Positions 1 to 11,415 of a stretch of 64,000 nucleotides of DNA are shown piece after piece. Source of the DNA: Tubiluchus corallicola (lineage: Eukaryota > Priapulida > Priapulimorpha > Priapulimorphida > Tubiluchidae); contig JAQGDQ010000059.1 in the NCBI GenBank assembly GCA_030141605.1, positions 436,001-500,000 on the forward strand, given 5' to 3'. The notes under the pieces are model-generated. The model searched no databases and was not told the origin of the DNA. It was given only the letters and a program-made list of their open reading frames with translations. The position numbers were made by a program, and so were the translations under genes. The stretch's first letter is position 1, and each line of letters opens with the position of its first letter.

Positions 1-722
1 AAATACTGTGGAGTTATCGTAGTGCAAAAGTGAGCAACCAAAGTGGTGCTAACGACAGTATTACTTATACTATTTCAGTCTTCAGCCTTCAGGTCTGATT
101 AGCAGGCCGCTTTTTTGTAACCTAACATATCTTAGGGTTAATTGTATGTCAGGCAAGTTCTAACACGGTGAATCTCTATACTTTCATTGTCTTATTGCAG
201 TTTGGCTATTCATAACTCAGTTTGACAAGAGCTTTCATTGACTTTCGGTAATTAAATGATATTACCAGGCATAAAAATCTTGAACATAAAGATCAAGATT
301 ACGTCAAGCCACCAAAACCATACCAAATACGAATTTTTCGGGCCCAAATTCTCAAAAACCAGATATTGACATTGTGCAGTTTTGCAGGCTAAACCACTTA
401 AAAGATAAAATGGGAAATGCTGTACATTTTGCATTTGAGAGTACAAAGGGTCAAACCTTAAACATGACATAAAAATGAATTTCTTGACCCAGAAAACCCA
501 AAACCATATACTGTGTATCACTTTAGGTAGGCGGCGGCCATTTTGGATTTCCCATGTTTTTGGAAGAAGCATGAGGGCTAGACTTTTTATTTAACCGTCA
601 TAGAAGACAAACCCACCGCTGAGAAACGAACCTTCGCTTTTTCACGGTCACAGAACTACTGATAACCCAACTATATATTTCTCCAAAATTACAGCATTGA
701 CCCTACTAAAATAAACACCTAC
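1..722. other. Receptor intron, no exon recognised
   Basis: Intronic sequence downstream of receptor exon 8. Positions about 250-570 hold a stretch open on the minus strand that includes a GGCGGCCATTTTGG word shared loosely with 5975-6190 (intron 1). This looks like a dispersed non-coding repeat, not a coding exon. Confidence 0.4.
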
Positions 723-817
723 TGAAAATATTCCACTTGCTGTGTCAACCATGTCCATTAATTCAAAATCGTACTCTCTGTCGCCTTCGCTGTTAATGTG
801 TACCGTGCCAGATATGC
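723..817 (-). CDS. Receptor exon 8
   Basis: 95 nt, acceptor TTTTTCAG|GCATATC, donor TTTCA|GTAGGT. It encodes ISGTVHINSEGDREYDF and MDMVDTASGIFS, the G..G.V.I...GDR..D(F/Y)...D motif that closes the ligand-binding domain. The next exon would encode the juxtamembrane region; I found no convincing candidate in 1-722. Confidence 0.88.
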
Positions 818-3800
818 CTGAAAAACAAACAGCGCCCTATGACAACGTCCATAATGGTAGAACTTCATAAAACGAGACTTTTTTATACAACTCAATTGTC
901 TTTTACTAAGTTGTTTTTAATTTGGCATGCATATATTAAATTTATTATTACCATCCCATTTGACGGCACTGTAGGCATAAGTAATAGTAACAATTTAATG
1001 GACCAATGTGTCATGATTAATTTTGCATAATTAAAGTTGTCCTTTTTCAAAAATTGTCTCAAACAAAGCAGCAAGCTATTTTCGAAATAAATCGTACAAC
1101 TACGAATCCGAAGAGGAAAACAGAAACAAGAAAAGAATAGTTGAAAAGTAATAGCCAGGTTATTATTATTATTTTAGATCTAGCGAAAATATAGGCTTTT
1201 TTGAGAATGGGAAAAAGCAAGCAGAACTGTCTATCGATTTTCTTATTTTTACCAAAAGCTGTGTACTGACATGAGGATAACTGCATTACAAAAGATGATG
1301 AAAGTCAAATTTCTTCTCCTAATGCGTTGTTGTTTTCCAGTAACTTGTCAACATTTCAAGCAAAAGTTATTCCTCATCCGCACGTGCCGTACTGGCAAAG
1401 GCATAATAACTTGCATTATATGTCAGGTAGCAAGTCACATTTGGTTGTTCTTTTTGTTTTGTAATTCACACTCCGGTTGCTGTCTTTAAAAAATTAGCAG
1501 ACTAGAGGATAAAGGCAAGTCTGCACTCAGCTTTTAGAGTCTTATATTAGCATTCAAAATGAGTAGGTTTGGTCTTGCAACAACTACCTGCACTTAGGAC
1601 ATAACTGACCCTTAGGTCATAACTTAGGACACAACTTAGGACACAACTAACCCTGCGGTTAGTGCTGGATCTCAGCTAGCAGAATATGGAATTGCCATAA
1701 AACTCTCGTTTACACAGACCTACCTACCGCAGTTTCCATTAATGTCACATCATCCTAATCTTTTTTACTTAGTTACGCCAGTTTAAAGGCGGTGTCGTTA
1801 GGATGCGGTAATGTTCTTGTTTCTAAAAACTCACCTCTATAAGATGCGTTCCACATATTTTCTTTCAAGATGTTGACGTCATGAAAGCTTTTTCTCTGAG
1901 ATATTGTCTTGTTTACAGCAGACATGTAGACGATTATAGCATCATGGAAATTTGATGGTGGACTGTTTAACTATATAATAGCGAAACTACCATCGAAAAT
2001 ATAAGTGTATACACACAGAAATAAAAATAAACTAATTCTTTTGTGTTTGGTCGAATTTGGGTTACACTTATTGAGAAATACGGTCATGTATAAAAAACAG
2101 TATAACTAATATAGGTGTAAGCTACAAAGCAGAATTTACAAAGCATAAATCTTTTACTACTGTAGCGGAAACATTAACTACAGGGATTTACGCATAGCCC
2201 TTAACTTGGCAAGTTTCATCATTGAAGCAAAAGCAAAAATACAGCTTAAGTGCATCATTTAGAAGGGGCGAAAGACTTAGTTCATTTTGATTTGCTGGCA
2301 GCCAAGAGAGATGTTTTATTTCAATTAGGGAAATTACATCATACCAAAAACGAATCTTTTTTATGTCGGTATCCGTATTCTCGCAATGATTTCTCACTAG
2401 CTGTTTTCCGAAAGTCTTCAAAAACTTCTTTATCCTGGGAGAATTTTGCACGCCATAGCAGCAATGACTGATAAGCTACCAGAGCAATCTGAAATTGGAA
2501 AGTTTACATGTCCTTTTGTATTTTTTATATTCTCGCTGTCTTCACTGTGCAGAGAGAATCTTTAGCACTGAAGAATTGTGTACAGTATGTACATTGATGA
2601 TAACAATAGCAAAGTAAATGCGACTCACGGAAAAGGCGCAAAGGGAAAAATAGAAAAAAGGGATTAGTGTTTAGGTGCCTTTTTTCCTGTGCCATATTTA
2701 TCGTGTCGTTATTACGATGCCACTTTCCACATGCTCATATTGTACATTTTTTTTAGTTTTTCGCGACATAATTTATAGCCTACAAAGCATTATGTAAAGG
2801 CAGCAAAGGAGTTTTCTTTCAGTATATGCCACGATTAATCAATAATAATCTGTAGGCAAAACAGAAAATGATTTCTTTGTTTTTGGTCCAGGCCTATGTT
2901 GAAGAAAGCGTAATTTTAAACCCAAAATTTTCAATATTGGATCATTTAAATTTTTCATTTGCTAATCATTCATCTCATTTGGTGTTGGACCTTACTGGAA
3001 TGCTCTACCTACTGACAGGTAGATTCTTTAGTTATAAATTCTTTAAATTTCCCCTAATTCGCATTGTCAATTTATGAATGTATTGTTCTCTTACAGAATC
3101 ATTATCACGCGTTAATTTATCTTTGGGTCCTCTGTAAGGGCCTTCATTCTGTAGGACATTTCCCTTATATGAGCAAAAAAATTTTTCAGGACTTCTATTT
3201 CGCAATTTACCGTTACGATTTTTCCTTTAAATAATTCTGTCAGGTAGAGAACCGAACGAAAACTAATGAAACATCAAGTCTTCACGGTAAGTAAAACTTG
3301 TGGTAATTTAAAAGTCATAAATTGGGGAAATTAAGGTGGCAACTGGAAAAATAAGAAAAAATCAAACTTTCTGTAAGAATGACATGTCATTTGAATAAAG
3401 TTGGCTAAACGTGTTAAGGACTACGCGTAGAGAACATTAGAACTATGCAGATGAATGTGTGAAATCTTTAGTCACTTTTATTTTAAAACACCATACCCTT
3501 TTCTTGTCTTCGTTTCTGGTTTGATGAATCCATTCAGTCAGGTCTTCTGATATTTGTGTTGTGATGAAAGCAAACTCACCCGATGTCATGTTAAGCTTGT
3601 GTGCTGCACGCAGCACTTTCCACAATACGCCGGGTTTGAGAACAGAAAGGTACACAACTAGAAAGGTACAATAGAAGGCAGCCATATGAAAAGCAGAAAG
3701 TTTTCAAGTTTTTCATGTTTACCGCACATTACCAAGCTCCATTGTGAATATGAATGCAAATATTTTATTTCTTTTCGGTATTAAAGTTTTAATATTACAG

Positions 3801-6800
3801 ATCTCACCATGAAACGTAAGATCGCTAAACGTCATTCAATAATAAAAAGAATTATAACTGTAAGTATGGACTTTTTTGAAAATGCTTCGTTCTTGGTTAT
3901 AAAAACTTTCATATATCGGTTAAGATTAATAAGTTAATGATCAGGCGATTTAAGTAGTAACAACAGTCCAATCGAAGTGAATGAATTTAATAAATATTCG
4001 CAGCATTATTTGCTAGTACGTCACAACCACACACACATACACCTTCCCAAAAAAGTACATGTTTAGGATAATTATGTGTGATGTGTTTCAGTTGCTACAA
4101 AGCGAAGAAGGGAGAAAGAGAGAGAAAGAGAGAGAGAGAGGGGGGGGAGAGAAGGGGAGAGGGAGAGAGACAGAGAGAGAGTGTGTGTGTATGTGTGTGC
4201 GTGCGTGCGTGTGTGTTTGTGTGTGACTGAGCATGCTTTGCCTAGTAATTGTGTATCTTTCGTACTTCGTGAATAGTTGGCTTCGTTTCTGAGCATTTGT
4301 TCGTAGTCAGAAGACTGAAAAGTTTTTCCATCAAAAAGCTGTAGATGAGTTACGTAATCTTTTTCTCTTGCAAGCGCTGCGTTGAAAATAGCCAAACCCA
4401 AAGTATTAGCCAAAGATTGAGAAGTATCTACGGTAATGGAAAGATGGCGCCAAGAAAACTGCTCGAGTAAGTTGAAAACGCGAAGCACTATCTCTGGAGC
4501 TGAAGGTCCTACGCGTGTTAGCGTTGTGTATTGGTCTTTATTCACTATTTGAGCTCCTGTGCCCGTTAAAACAGGTATGTTCCAGTCAGCGGCCATTGCT
4601 GCAACTTGTACAGCTCGCGAGTTACATGCGGGACCTGAAACGAAATGAGGATTAAAATATGAGGATTTTAAGGATTGCAGATACAAAATGATGAAAGTCA
4701 ACTGCCATACACATTAATCGCCACAAATATGTTAACCACTCATTTGTGTACTGTGGTTACTGACTGGCAGTCCACATAAATCTAAATTCAAAAAGTATTT
4801 AAAAAAGCGTTCAAAAACTATTTCAAAAAGTGTTAATTTAGTAACTGAACCCGCTCGTTCGAGAAGAAATGAGGAAAATGAAAGGAATGATACTAGTGAA
4901 ATTTCTTAAGTAAAATTTAAAGATCTTTCTTTTAATTGAAGTCACATACACGTGCTGCGCTGAAATTGAACTAGAGATATCCCTTTAGCATTTCATAGAC
5001 TTTACGATAACAACTCTCTACTAAAACCACTGGTCGAGGAACTCGTTTAACTCGAAATGTGGATTAGAAAATGGCGTTAATGTCGCCTTTTTGAATTCAA
5101 AATAGCAAACGGAAATCCGACTCTGTCAATCGATGACTGTGAGCAGTCATTTGTTCCATTTTACAATGTAAATAATACTGAATCAATACTTCATTCTCCT
5201 GATTTTGAGAAAACTTCGGTGCTCCTCTCACAATTTGACCCAGAAAATGAGCTACCTATAACTTACATTAGTAGGAAGCTTTCAAAAGTATTCAACATTT
5301 GAACAAGAGCTTTTGGCAATTGTCTATTCAGCTGAAAAACTTTCTTTTTACTTAGTTGATAGAAGATTTGTGATCAAAATAGCTGCAAAATTACTTGCAA
5401 AACATGAAAGTTAATAACAAGAGAAAGGCTAGACGAATGTTGCTCCTTCAAGTGTATACTTTCACACTTGAGCACATTCCTGCAGTAAAAAATGAATGTG
5501 CTGATGCTCTTAGCAGGCTGTCAATACTTTTGTCACTATTTTAGATAGAAGAGCACAATTTTTTCCTTGGATAACTTTGGAAACTTTAAATCAAAGACTT
5601 CGGAAAGTTAATCCTTAAATGGACATAAGAAAAGAAAAACGGAGAATACTAAATATAAAGTTTCCGCTTACAAAAATGCGACTTTCTCCAACATTTCCAT
5701 TTCATTTCAATTGAGAATTACCTTTGTGGAAATCGAAGAATACTTTACCTATGAAGACATCAGTGTGTTCAGTGAAGTAAAGATCAGCAGCAATGGCGGC
5801 AGCTGAGCCTGTAGCACAGTAATGGTGAGCCGTTAGCACCTTTGAGTGATTGGCGATTTTTTTGCTATGATCAAGGTCACGCCTCAAAACCCTAGAAATT
5901 AGTCATTTTGTAGTATTACCTAGATACAGTAGGTATATAAGTATAACTATAGTAACAAAGGGGTTAAAAACGCAAAAAGCAAAATGGCCACCAAGTTTTT
6001 GTCCACCTGACGTAAATTAAAAGAAATTTTCAGATTAACTGTTTCACCTAATGATTTATTATAAAAACAAAGCAAATCATTTTTGTTAATCCAATCTTGT
6101 TGAATCTAAATACGGCAAGTCTAATAACAGGATGCAATAAAAATAAGCAAAAAAGAAAAGTGTCCAAGGAGGCCGCCACTTTCAAGATGCGCAACAAGAT
6201 TTCTATAGCTAGCATATAAAGGTGACATCATTGTTGTGAGGGCAGATAAGATGACGATTTTTGTGAATGTAGTTTTTCAAGGTCAAGGAATCCGCATCTG
6301 GTGCTCTGGTGCCCAACAGTTTGGCATATGTTGAAGGAATTGACGCCAAAAAACCTTTCCTTCTAGCGAACAAGCCTTTACATGCTTTGCAAACTGACAT
6401 CAATGTGCTAGCTTTGTCATACATAAGTACAACAAAATGAATGTTCCAAAACAGGCATGAGTTTAGTCAATAGTTCTGTTCTAGTAGTGTTTCTTAAAGG
6501 TACAAATGCTTCTGCTATGTGGGCCAAGTCATCTTTTCCTGTCTTTCTGTAAAATCTGAAGTTTGGTGGCATATAGTACTGTCATGGAGTCTAACAATAG
6601 TCTAACAACAGCTTAACATGTTTATTGTAGGTTTGAATGTTTATTGTAGAAAGATTCTAATCGTGACTGAATGATGCTTTTTCTATGAATGCCAGTCGTA
6701 AGAGTCATTATCATTTCCTCAGAGTGGAAGTTCATGCGACTAACTAATAAATCTATCTACACTTTACTAATTTACTAATTACATTTATCAATATAGTTTT

Positions 6801-8643
6801 CGTCTGCCTTACTGCTCCTGCTATACCTTTCGTTGCGTGAGATTAAAGACACTTCTGCCGCCCAATATGCTCTTCAATAAGCTGTTCCTTATTAATTCAA
6901 TGGGATTCTTGAAATTTAGCCTATCTTTACTAGGCAAAACACTTATACAAATACTCACTTGAGGAGGACGTCTTTAGGTAAATACTGACTCTTCTTCGAC
7001 AGAGCGATTTCTATAACCGGGCCTAAACTTGCGAAGCCCAAACGGGACTGGTTGTTGCCACTCAGAATAACCGACATGTGGATTACATTGTAATCGTGCT
7101 CATCTTTATCATGACTGTGGCGAGGTTTACTAACTGAGTGGGTTTCTATTATCACATCAATGTTTTGCGTGTCCCCAGCTTGGAAACTATGATGATCGTC
7201 ACTGTGTGCTTGAAAATCCACTTTGTCTTCACGGAAATTATGTATTTGTGATCCATGGTTAGGATCAGTTTCATCGTGATGGTGAATGACCGGATAATTT
7301 CCTCGTGAGGTGTTGTGTACATGGACCTTAACATTACTTCCATGTGAACTATCTATACGACGATGGTAGTCATGTTCAAAAGCTGCATTGTCGTTCCAGT
7401 TCTGATGACTTTCGTGTGAACTATGGCGATCGTCATCGTTTTGTGCATCCTTATGTGAATTATGATCATCATCGTTGTGTGCATCCTTGTGTGAATCATG
7501 ATGATCATCGTAGTGTGCATCCTTATGTGAATCATCATCATCATCGTTATGTGCATCCTTGTATGACTCCTGATGATCATCGTGGTGTGCATCCTTGTAT
7601 GACTCCTGATGATCATCGTGGTGTGCATCCTTGTATGACTCCTGATGATCATCGTGGTGTGCATCCTTGTGTGAATTATGCTCAACATCATGGTGTGTAT
7701 CCTTGGGTGAATTATGATCATCATCGTGGTGTGCATCCTTGTGTGAATTATGATCATCATCGTTGTGTGCATCCTTGTATGTATCCTGATCATCATCGTG
7801 GTGTGCATCCTTGTGAGTATCATGATCATCATCGTCGTGTGCATCCTTGTGTGAATCATGATCATCATCGTTATGTGCATCCTTGTATGTATCCTGATCA
7901 TCATCGTCATGTGCATGCTTGTGTGAATCATGATCATCATCCTTGTGAGAATCATGATCATCATCGTTGTGTGCATCCTTGTGTGAATCATGGTCATCAA
8001 CCTTGTGAGAATCATGATCATCATCGTTGTGTGCATCCTTGTGTGAATCATGATCATCAACCTTGTGAGAATCATGATCATCATCGTTATGTGCATCCTT
8101 GTGTGAATCCTGATCATCATTGGGGTGTGCATCCTGGCGTGATTCATGATCATCATCGTCTTGTGCATCCATGAGTGATTCATGATCATCATCGTCGTGT
8201 GCATCATTGTGTGAATTATTATCATCATCATTCTGTGCATCCTTGTGTGAATCATGATCACCGATGTAGTGCTCATCCTTGTGTGCGTCATGATCGTCTT
8301 GGTTATGGTCATTTGTGAGTGAATCATGATCATTTTCGTCATGTGAGTCAGAATTCGCGTTGCTCTTTAGATCACCGTTGTGGTCATCATCTTTTTTCCT
8401 TGCGCCACTACCAAATTGCAAGCCGTCACTGCTATTATGTGCATTACCATAAAAAGAATCATCAACACCACGAGAGTTATTATCACTATGAGATCTATCA
8501 CCAAATTGATGGTATGAATCGTCGTGATATGGAGCAAGTGGATGTTGATTTTGTTTACTAGAGCCGTCGTTAGCAAATGATATCACCTCTAATGTCAAAT
8601 GAATCAACAATGTCGCTTTTCTCAAACAAGCAAATTTCCACAT
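723..8643 (-). CDS. Receptor with NPR/guanylyl-cyclase type ligand-binding domain and His/Asp-rich N-terminal repeats (5' eight exons; 3' part outside window)
   Basis: Eight minus-strand exons join in frame: 8643-6959, 5891-5749, 4634-4266, 3657-3497, 2488-2398, 2294-2206, 1895-1835 and 817-723. They total 2,694 nt, exactly 898 codons. Order of domains: signal peptide (residues about 1-24), acidic/His-rich linker, His/Asp 12-mer repeats (about 125-405), then a type I periplasmic-binding-like ligand domain from about residue 518. Family features seen are GPVIEIAL near the domain start, a Cys pair in HYCATGS...VFIGPACNSR with the spacing of natriuretic peptide receptors, WNIPVL, RVGPSAPEIV, LNMTSGEFAFI, NDALKLY, MWNASYRG and INSEGDREYDF. 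In the family this region binds peptide outside the cell and controls a cytoplasmic guanylyl cyclase. The cyclase itself is not in the window, so a cyclase-less clearance-type receptor remains possible. Intron 2 holds a decayed gypsy fragment. Confidence 0.9.
1835..1895 (-). CDS. Receptor exon 7
   Basis: 61 nt, acceptor ATCTCAG, donor AGAG|GTGAGT (consensus). It encodes RKSFHDVNILKENMWNASYR plus a split Gly, matching the conserved M(W/F)N(R/A)SF.G segment. Confidence 0.85.
2206..2294 (-). CDS. Receptor exon 6
   Basis: 89 nt following a 103-nt intron; acceptor GCTGCCAG, donor CCAA|GTTAAG. It encodes NQNELSLSPLLNDALKLY, matching the family motif with (Y/H)DALxLY, then FCFCFNDETCQ. Phase 1 in, 0 out. 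Confidence 0.85.
2398..2488 (-). CDS. Receptor exon 5
   Basis: 91 nt, acceptor AATTTCAG|ATTGCTC, donor AGCTA|GTGAGA. It reads IALVAYQSLLLWRAKFSQDK then EVFEDFRKTA, the A(F/Y)xSLL...F(xx)F segment of the family. A different frame through this interval is also open but is a shadow. Confidence 0.85.
3497..3657 (-). CDS. Receptor exon 4
   Basis: 161 nt, acceptor CCTTTCTAG, donor AAGG|GTATGG. It encodes VVYLSVLKPGVLWKVLRAAH and LNMTSGEFAFITTQ, matching the receptor segment where ligand-domain members have a ...AxxLGMTxGEYVFI pattern. Ends in phase 0. Confidence 0.88.
4111..4225. repeat. (GA)n/(GT)n compound microsatellite
   Basis: Imperfect GAGA tract with a run of G (4111-4180) followed by GT/GTGC repeats. 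It lies in receptor intron 3, 40 bp past the exon 3 donor. Confidence 0.95.
4266..4634 (-). CDS. Receptor exon 3
   Basis: 369 nt. The acceptor TTTCAG|GTCCCGC restores GPACNSR across the junction. The exon carries AAMAADWNIPVLTGTG and TRVGPSAPEIVLRVF, the most conserved stretch of the ligand domain. The donor is CGAA|GTACGA. An open frame runs past the donor into a GA/GT microsatellite but is intronic, because splicing there yields SRIVVYLSV, which continues the family pattern. Confidence 0.9.
5110..5545 (+). pseudogene. Decayed Ty3/gypsy reverse transcriptase-RNase H fragment
   Basis: Broken plus-strand frames read ITYISRKLSK, then after a frame change TFEQELLAIVYSAEKLSFYL, then after a deletion with a stop ARRMLLLQVYTFTLEHIP and NECADALSRL. 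These are the RNase H hallmarks of Ty3/gypsy pol (RKL...E(K/Q)ELLAIV...ADALSR). No LTRs, integrase or gag were seen. The fragment sits antisense in intron 2 of the receptor gene, so it is an old insertion. Confidence 0.85.
5749..5891 (-). CDS. Receptor exon 2
   Basis: 143 nt between acceptor TTTCTAG and donor ATAG|GTAAAG. It encodes VLRRDLDHSKK through DVFI plus a split Gly, and holds the first conserved Cys (HHYCATGS). Phases 2 in and 1 out match both neighbours. Confidence 0.9.
6959..8643 (-). CDS. Receptor exon 1: signal peptide, His/Asp repeats, start of ligand-binding domain
   Basis: The exon opens at an ATG at 8643-8641 with an in-frame TAA three codons before it. It encodes 561 full codons plus two bases and ends at a consensus donor (CTCAA|GTGAGT). 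MWKFACLRKATLLIHLTLEV looks like a signal peptide. Residues 125-405 are 12-residue repeats close to HNDDDHDSHKDA. Residues 518-562 (VIHMSVILSG...GPVIEIALSKK) align with the N-terminus of the receptor ligand-binding domain. The last split codon (AA|G) joins exon 2 in frame. Splice joining ties the repeats and the receptor to one polypeptide, because both are in this one open exon. Confidence 0.9.
7429..8271 (-). repeat. In-frame 36-bp minisatellite coding 12-residue His/Asp repeats
   Basis: About 24 tandem 36-nt units encode variants of HNDDDHDSHKDA. Three composite units have an added 30-nt block (VDDHDSHKDA or similar), giving a 66-nt super-unit. Three adjacent units (HHDDHQESYKDA, about 7555-7670) are nearly identical, a sign of recent expansion. 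Unit length is a multiple of three and no unit carries a stop, so long shadow frames are also open here on both strands. Confidence 0.95.
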
Positions 8644-9134
8644 ACTTGGTGTTTAACTCTTTGCTAAACAAAACTATTGTAACAATTTTAAAGTGCCTTG
8701 CGAAACAAAACCATAAGGGCAAAAAGCAAATGATTAGTCTACGTATTGAGTGCGATGCAATGTTATTATTGGCACAATAATGAAGCTTAAACAATTTCAG
8801 TTTATTGCCTAGTTCAACATCGTCACACTTGCAAAGTAAACGCAGTGATAATGCTTGTAACATGAGGCTTCTCTCTTACCTGTCCTTAAGTCAGGCAGGT
8901 ACGTGAATCTAAGTTACTTGAAGCTGGCAGTTCCAATTACATGTACTCGGTGAATTTAGGAATTGCGCATGTCAGCTGCTAATTGTTTTTACTCAGATGT
9001 TAGTATGCGTCATAAGGGCCTTCTGTATTGTCGAACACCAATAAATTTGTCTTCCTAAATCTTATAATAAGAGCAGTGCACAATGTCAGTGCATCATATG
9101 AAGATGTCAATATCGTCACAGTGAAAAGAGTGCT

Positions 9135-9335
9135 GCTTCTGCAGGCAACAACAGCAACGACAACAACAACGATCACGACGGCAACTGTAGCAGTAACAGT
9201 AACAGCGACAGCAATGGCAAGGCAGCAACAACAATATCCGCAACAGCAGCAGCAGGGCAACAATGACAGCGACAGCAACAGCAACAACAACAACAACGGC
9301 AACAGCAACGCAGCAGCAACAACAATCCCAACAAC
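9135..9335. repeat. Degenerate (CAN)n trinucleotide repeat
   Basis: CAA/CAG/CGA-rich trinucleotides on the plus strand, 500 bp upstream of the receptor start codon. A frame of 116 codons runs through it from a TTG, with low-complexity Thr/Gln/Asn content. I read it as a repeat and not as a gene. Confidence 0.8.
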
Positions 9336-11415
9336 CCGATCGAAGAAAGTAATGCAAAATGCTTTGAAGAAAGAATAAATTTAGAAATTATGACCAACTG
9401 TGGTTAAATTTTGTGTTTTTTAGCAGAATTTCAGAAAATCTTTATCAGTGATGCAAAAACAAAGAAAGGACGCACAAGAATATTTGTGAATGTCTTTTTT
9501 CAACATGCAAGTAAAATCACTTACTCTAGTAGCCTAGGTTGCAGCTAATACTGTAGATTTTACGAGAATAATTTTACTGGCAATGCGTACTGTCATAGGA
9601 TTCATAAGTATTGTAGATCTGCTGTAATTAAGTATCAAATTTCATGTCTTCCAAGCAAGTCAGTGGTTGTTGTACTGGGAGTCACAGTTAAGAAATGAAA
9701 CACGTACACAGGTCCAGAAAAATTAGAATCGGTTGGTTAGTGCTGGCGTCAGGGGCTCCTGCTGATGTTCTCTTTGAAGCAATTTATTGAAGTCACAGTT
9801 AACAAGGAAACAATTTTTAGTAAAGAATTTTTTAAATTAGAAGCCTTTGGAACAATTGAAACAAGCAAATTATAAAAAAAGATTTTCATTTCGGATGTTT
9901 TGTTTACATTCGGTAGATGGCGCTATATTACAGTTACTAATAGAGTGCCTATAGCTGCCAATACATTGAATATTTATTTTGTCAATGCATGCTGCGGACC
10001 ATTGTGGTTCACTGTTTGTAGTAAACAAACTTTAAATGGCCCATCATAACCCATTGCTCTAAAATACGTCCCGTCGCAGAATAGCCCAAACATGTTTACT
10101 GAGGGATTTTTGGGACCTTATTTTTTCCCAGGCGACTTTCTTACTGAAAGTTTTATCTGTACAATGTACCACTCTCGGCATTGCTTTGTAAAATTTCTAC
10201 TTCAGCGGTTATTCAGAGTAGGGCAAAGGACATTTTGGGAAACTTAAGGTCATTCTCTCTGTTTCTTTTTGAGATGAGTCCGTCACGATGCCACTGGCAT
10301 ATTAAATAGGGTTATAACTAGCAAATGCGTGCTCATAATAACTTTGTAGTGCTAATAAAATATGTAATCTCCGACGGCATTGTTACTTCAGGTGCCCTGG
10401 TACGGCCAATAAGTTGTTTTGTTTGTGAACTGGCGCCCTGCCTTGACCTCAGATTCGCCTTTTTATATAGTTATGTAGCTCTTAATATTTTCTGACATTT
10501 TTATTATCGAAATAGCTGAACAGTATTAAAACATATAACTAACTAATGAGTCAAGCATACAAGATGACTATGAATTAAAGTTTACTGATGCAAGATGAGC
10601 AACTAATATAAGTGGACGTACAGACTGCTATGATTTTAAAACTACTTGTTTCAGTAACAACCGTTGTGGAACCTATAAATGATATCTAGTGACACTGAAA
10701 CGTGTAGCCATTATACAACTTTTATGCGTGTCTTAATTATTTTTATAATGTTAATTCTTGTTAATCAACAAAATTACCTAAAATTAATTTGTAATGCAAG
10801 TTTCGTACACTATATTAACAAGTCGTTTATGTACAAAACTATACTATAAATTTATTATGTCTATTATTGTCAATAGTTTGTGAACAGACTGAAGAATTCC
10901 AATATTATTATACGAGAGAAAAGCACTTTCGTTTTTTCCAAAAAAGTCTTGTGAAGCCGGTTTTTGGCAAAAAGATGAAAAACAAAGGTGTATAAAAAAC
11001 CAGTAGTTTTACCTTACCAAAACTAGGTAAAGCCTTAAAGGCTTTATCTAAAACGTTTAATAAATAACGTCTTATAAACCTAAAAATTTTCAAACGTAAT
11101 TTTTATCAAATTTAACTACTTTCTACAAAGTCTGCGCGTTTTAGATAACAAAAATAATGATGAATGACGGCTTCAATTAATTAATACAAACTTAGACAAG
11201 CGTGCAGCTTTGAATATAAGTTCGTCGTACACTTTTCAAGCATATATACAGAATGTAAATGTGCAATCTGGATCGAAGAACTGCCTTTGCAAAAACGTTT
11301 GTGACCCGGTAATCGTCTCCGCTTTTCTATTCATGTTAATAACTCAATACTTGTAGGAAACCTCTCTATAGTAATAACAACAAATCATTGTACTCAGGCC
11401 AACTACACAATGATA
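9336..11415. other. Intergenic, no gene seen
   Basis: AT-rich sequence with no open frame that looks coding and no recognisable transposon ends. It contains one AGATGGCGC word (9915-9923). Confidence 0.5.

Noticed and set aside
252-572. 106-codon minus-strand frame as the next receptor exon
   Set aside because: Contains no juxtamembrane or membrane-segment pattern of the family and shares words with intronic repeats.
1271-1489. 72-codon plus-strand frame with a hydrophobic, Cys-rich product
   Set aside because: Lies antisense in a receptor intron. A donor-like site exists but there is no homolog, no partner exon and a poor composition.
4072-4265. Extension of receptor exon 3 into the GA/GT tract
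   Set aside because: Encodes only low-complexity His/Thr/Ser-Leu runs. Splicing at 4266 restores the family pattern into exon 4.
7344-8174. 276-codon plus-strand frame rich in His, Pro and Cys through the minisatellite
   Set aside because: Antisense shadow: the 36-bp unit has no stop in this frame. The minus-strand frame has signal peptide, splice sites and domain continuity.
7429-8271. 36-bp repeats resembling a CRISPR array
   Set aside because: Repeats are directly adjacent with no unique spacers, and the context is a eukaryotic coding exon.
7353-8342. 329-codon minus-strand frame (Met/Ile/Thr/His repeats) offset from the receptor frame
   Set aside because: Alternate-frame shadow of the same repeat; no domain and no start support.
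9028-9378. 116-codon Thr/Gln/Asn frame
   Set aside because: Starts at TTG, low complexity, and ends in unremarkable sequence; no splice or promoter evidence.
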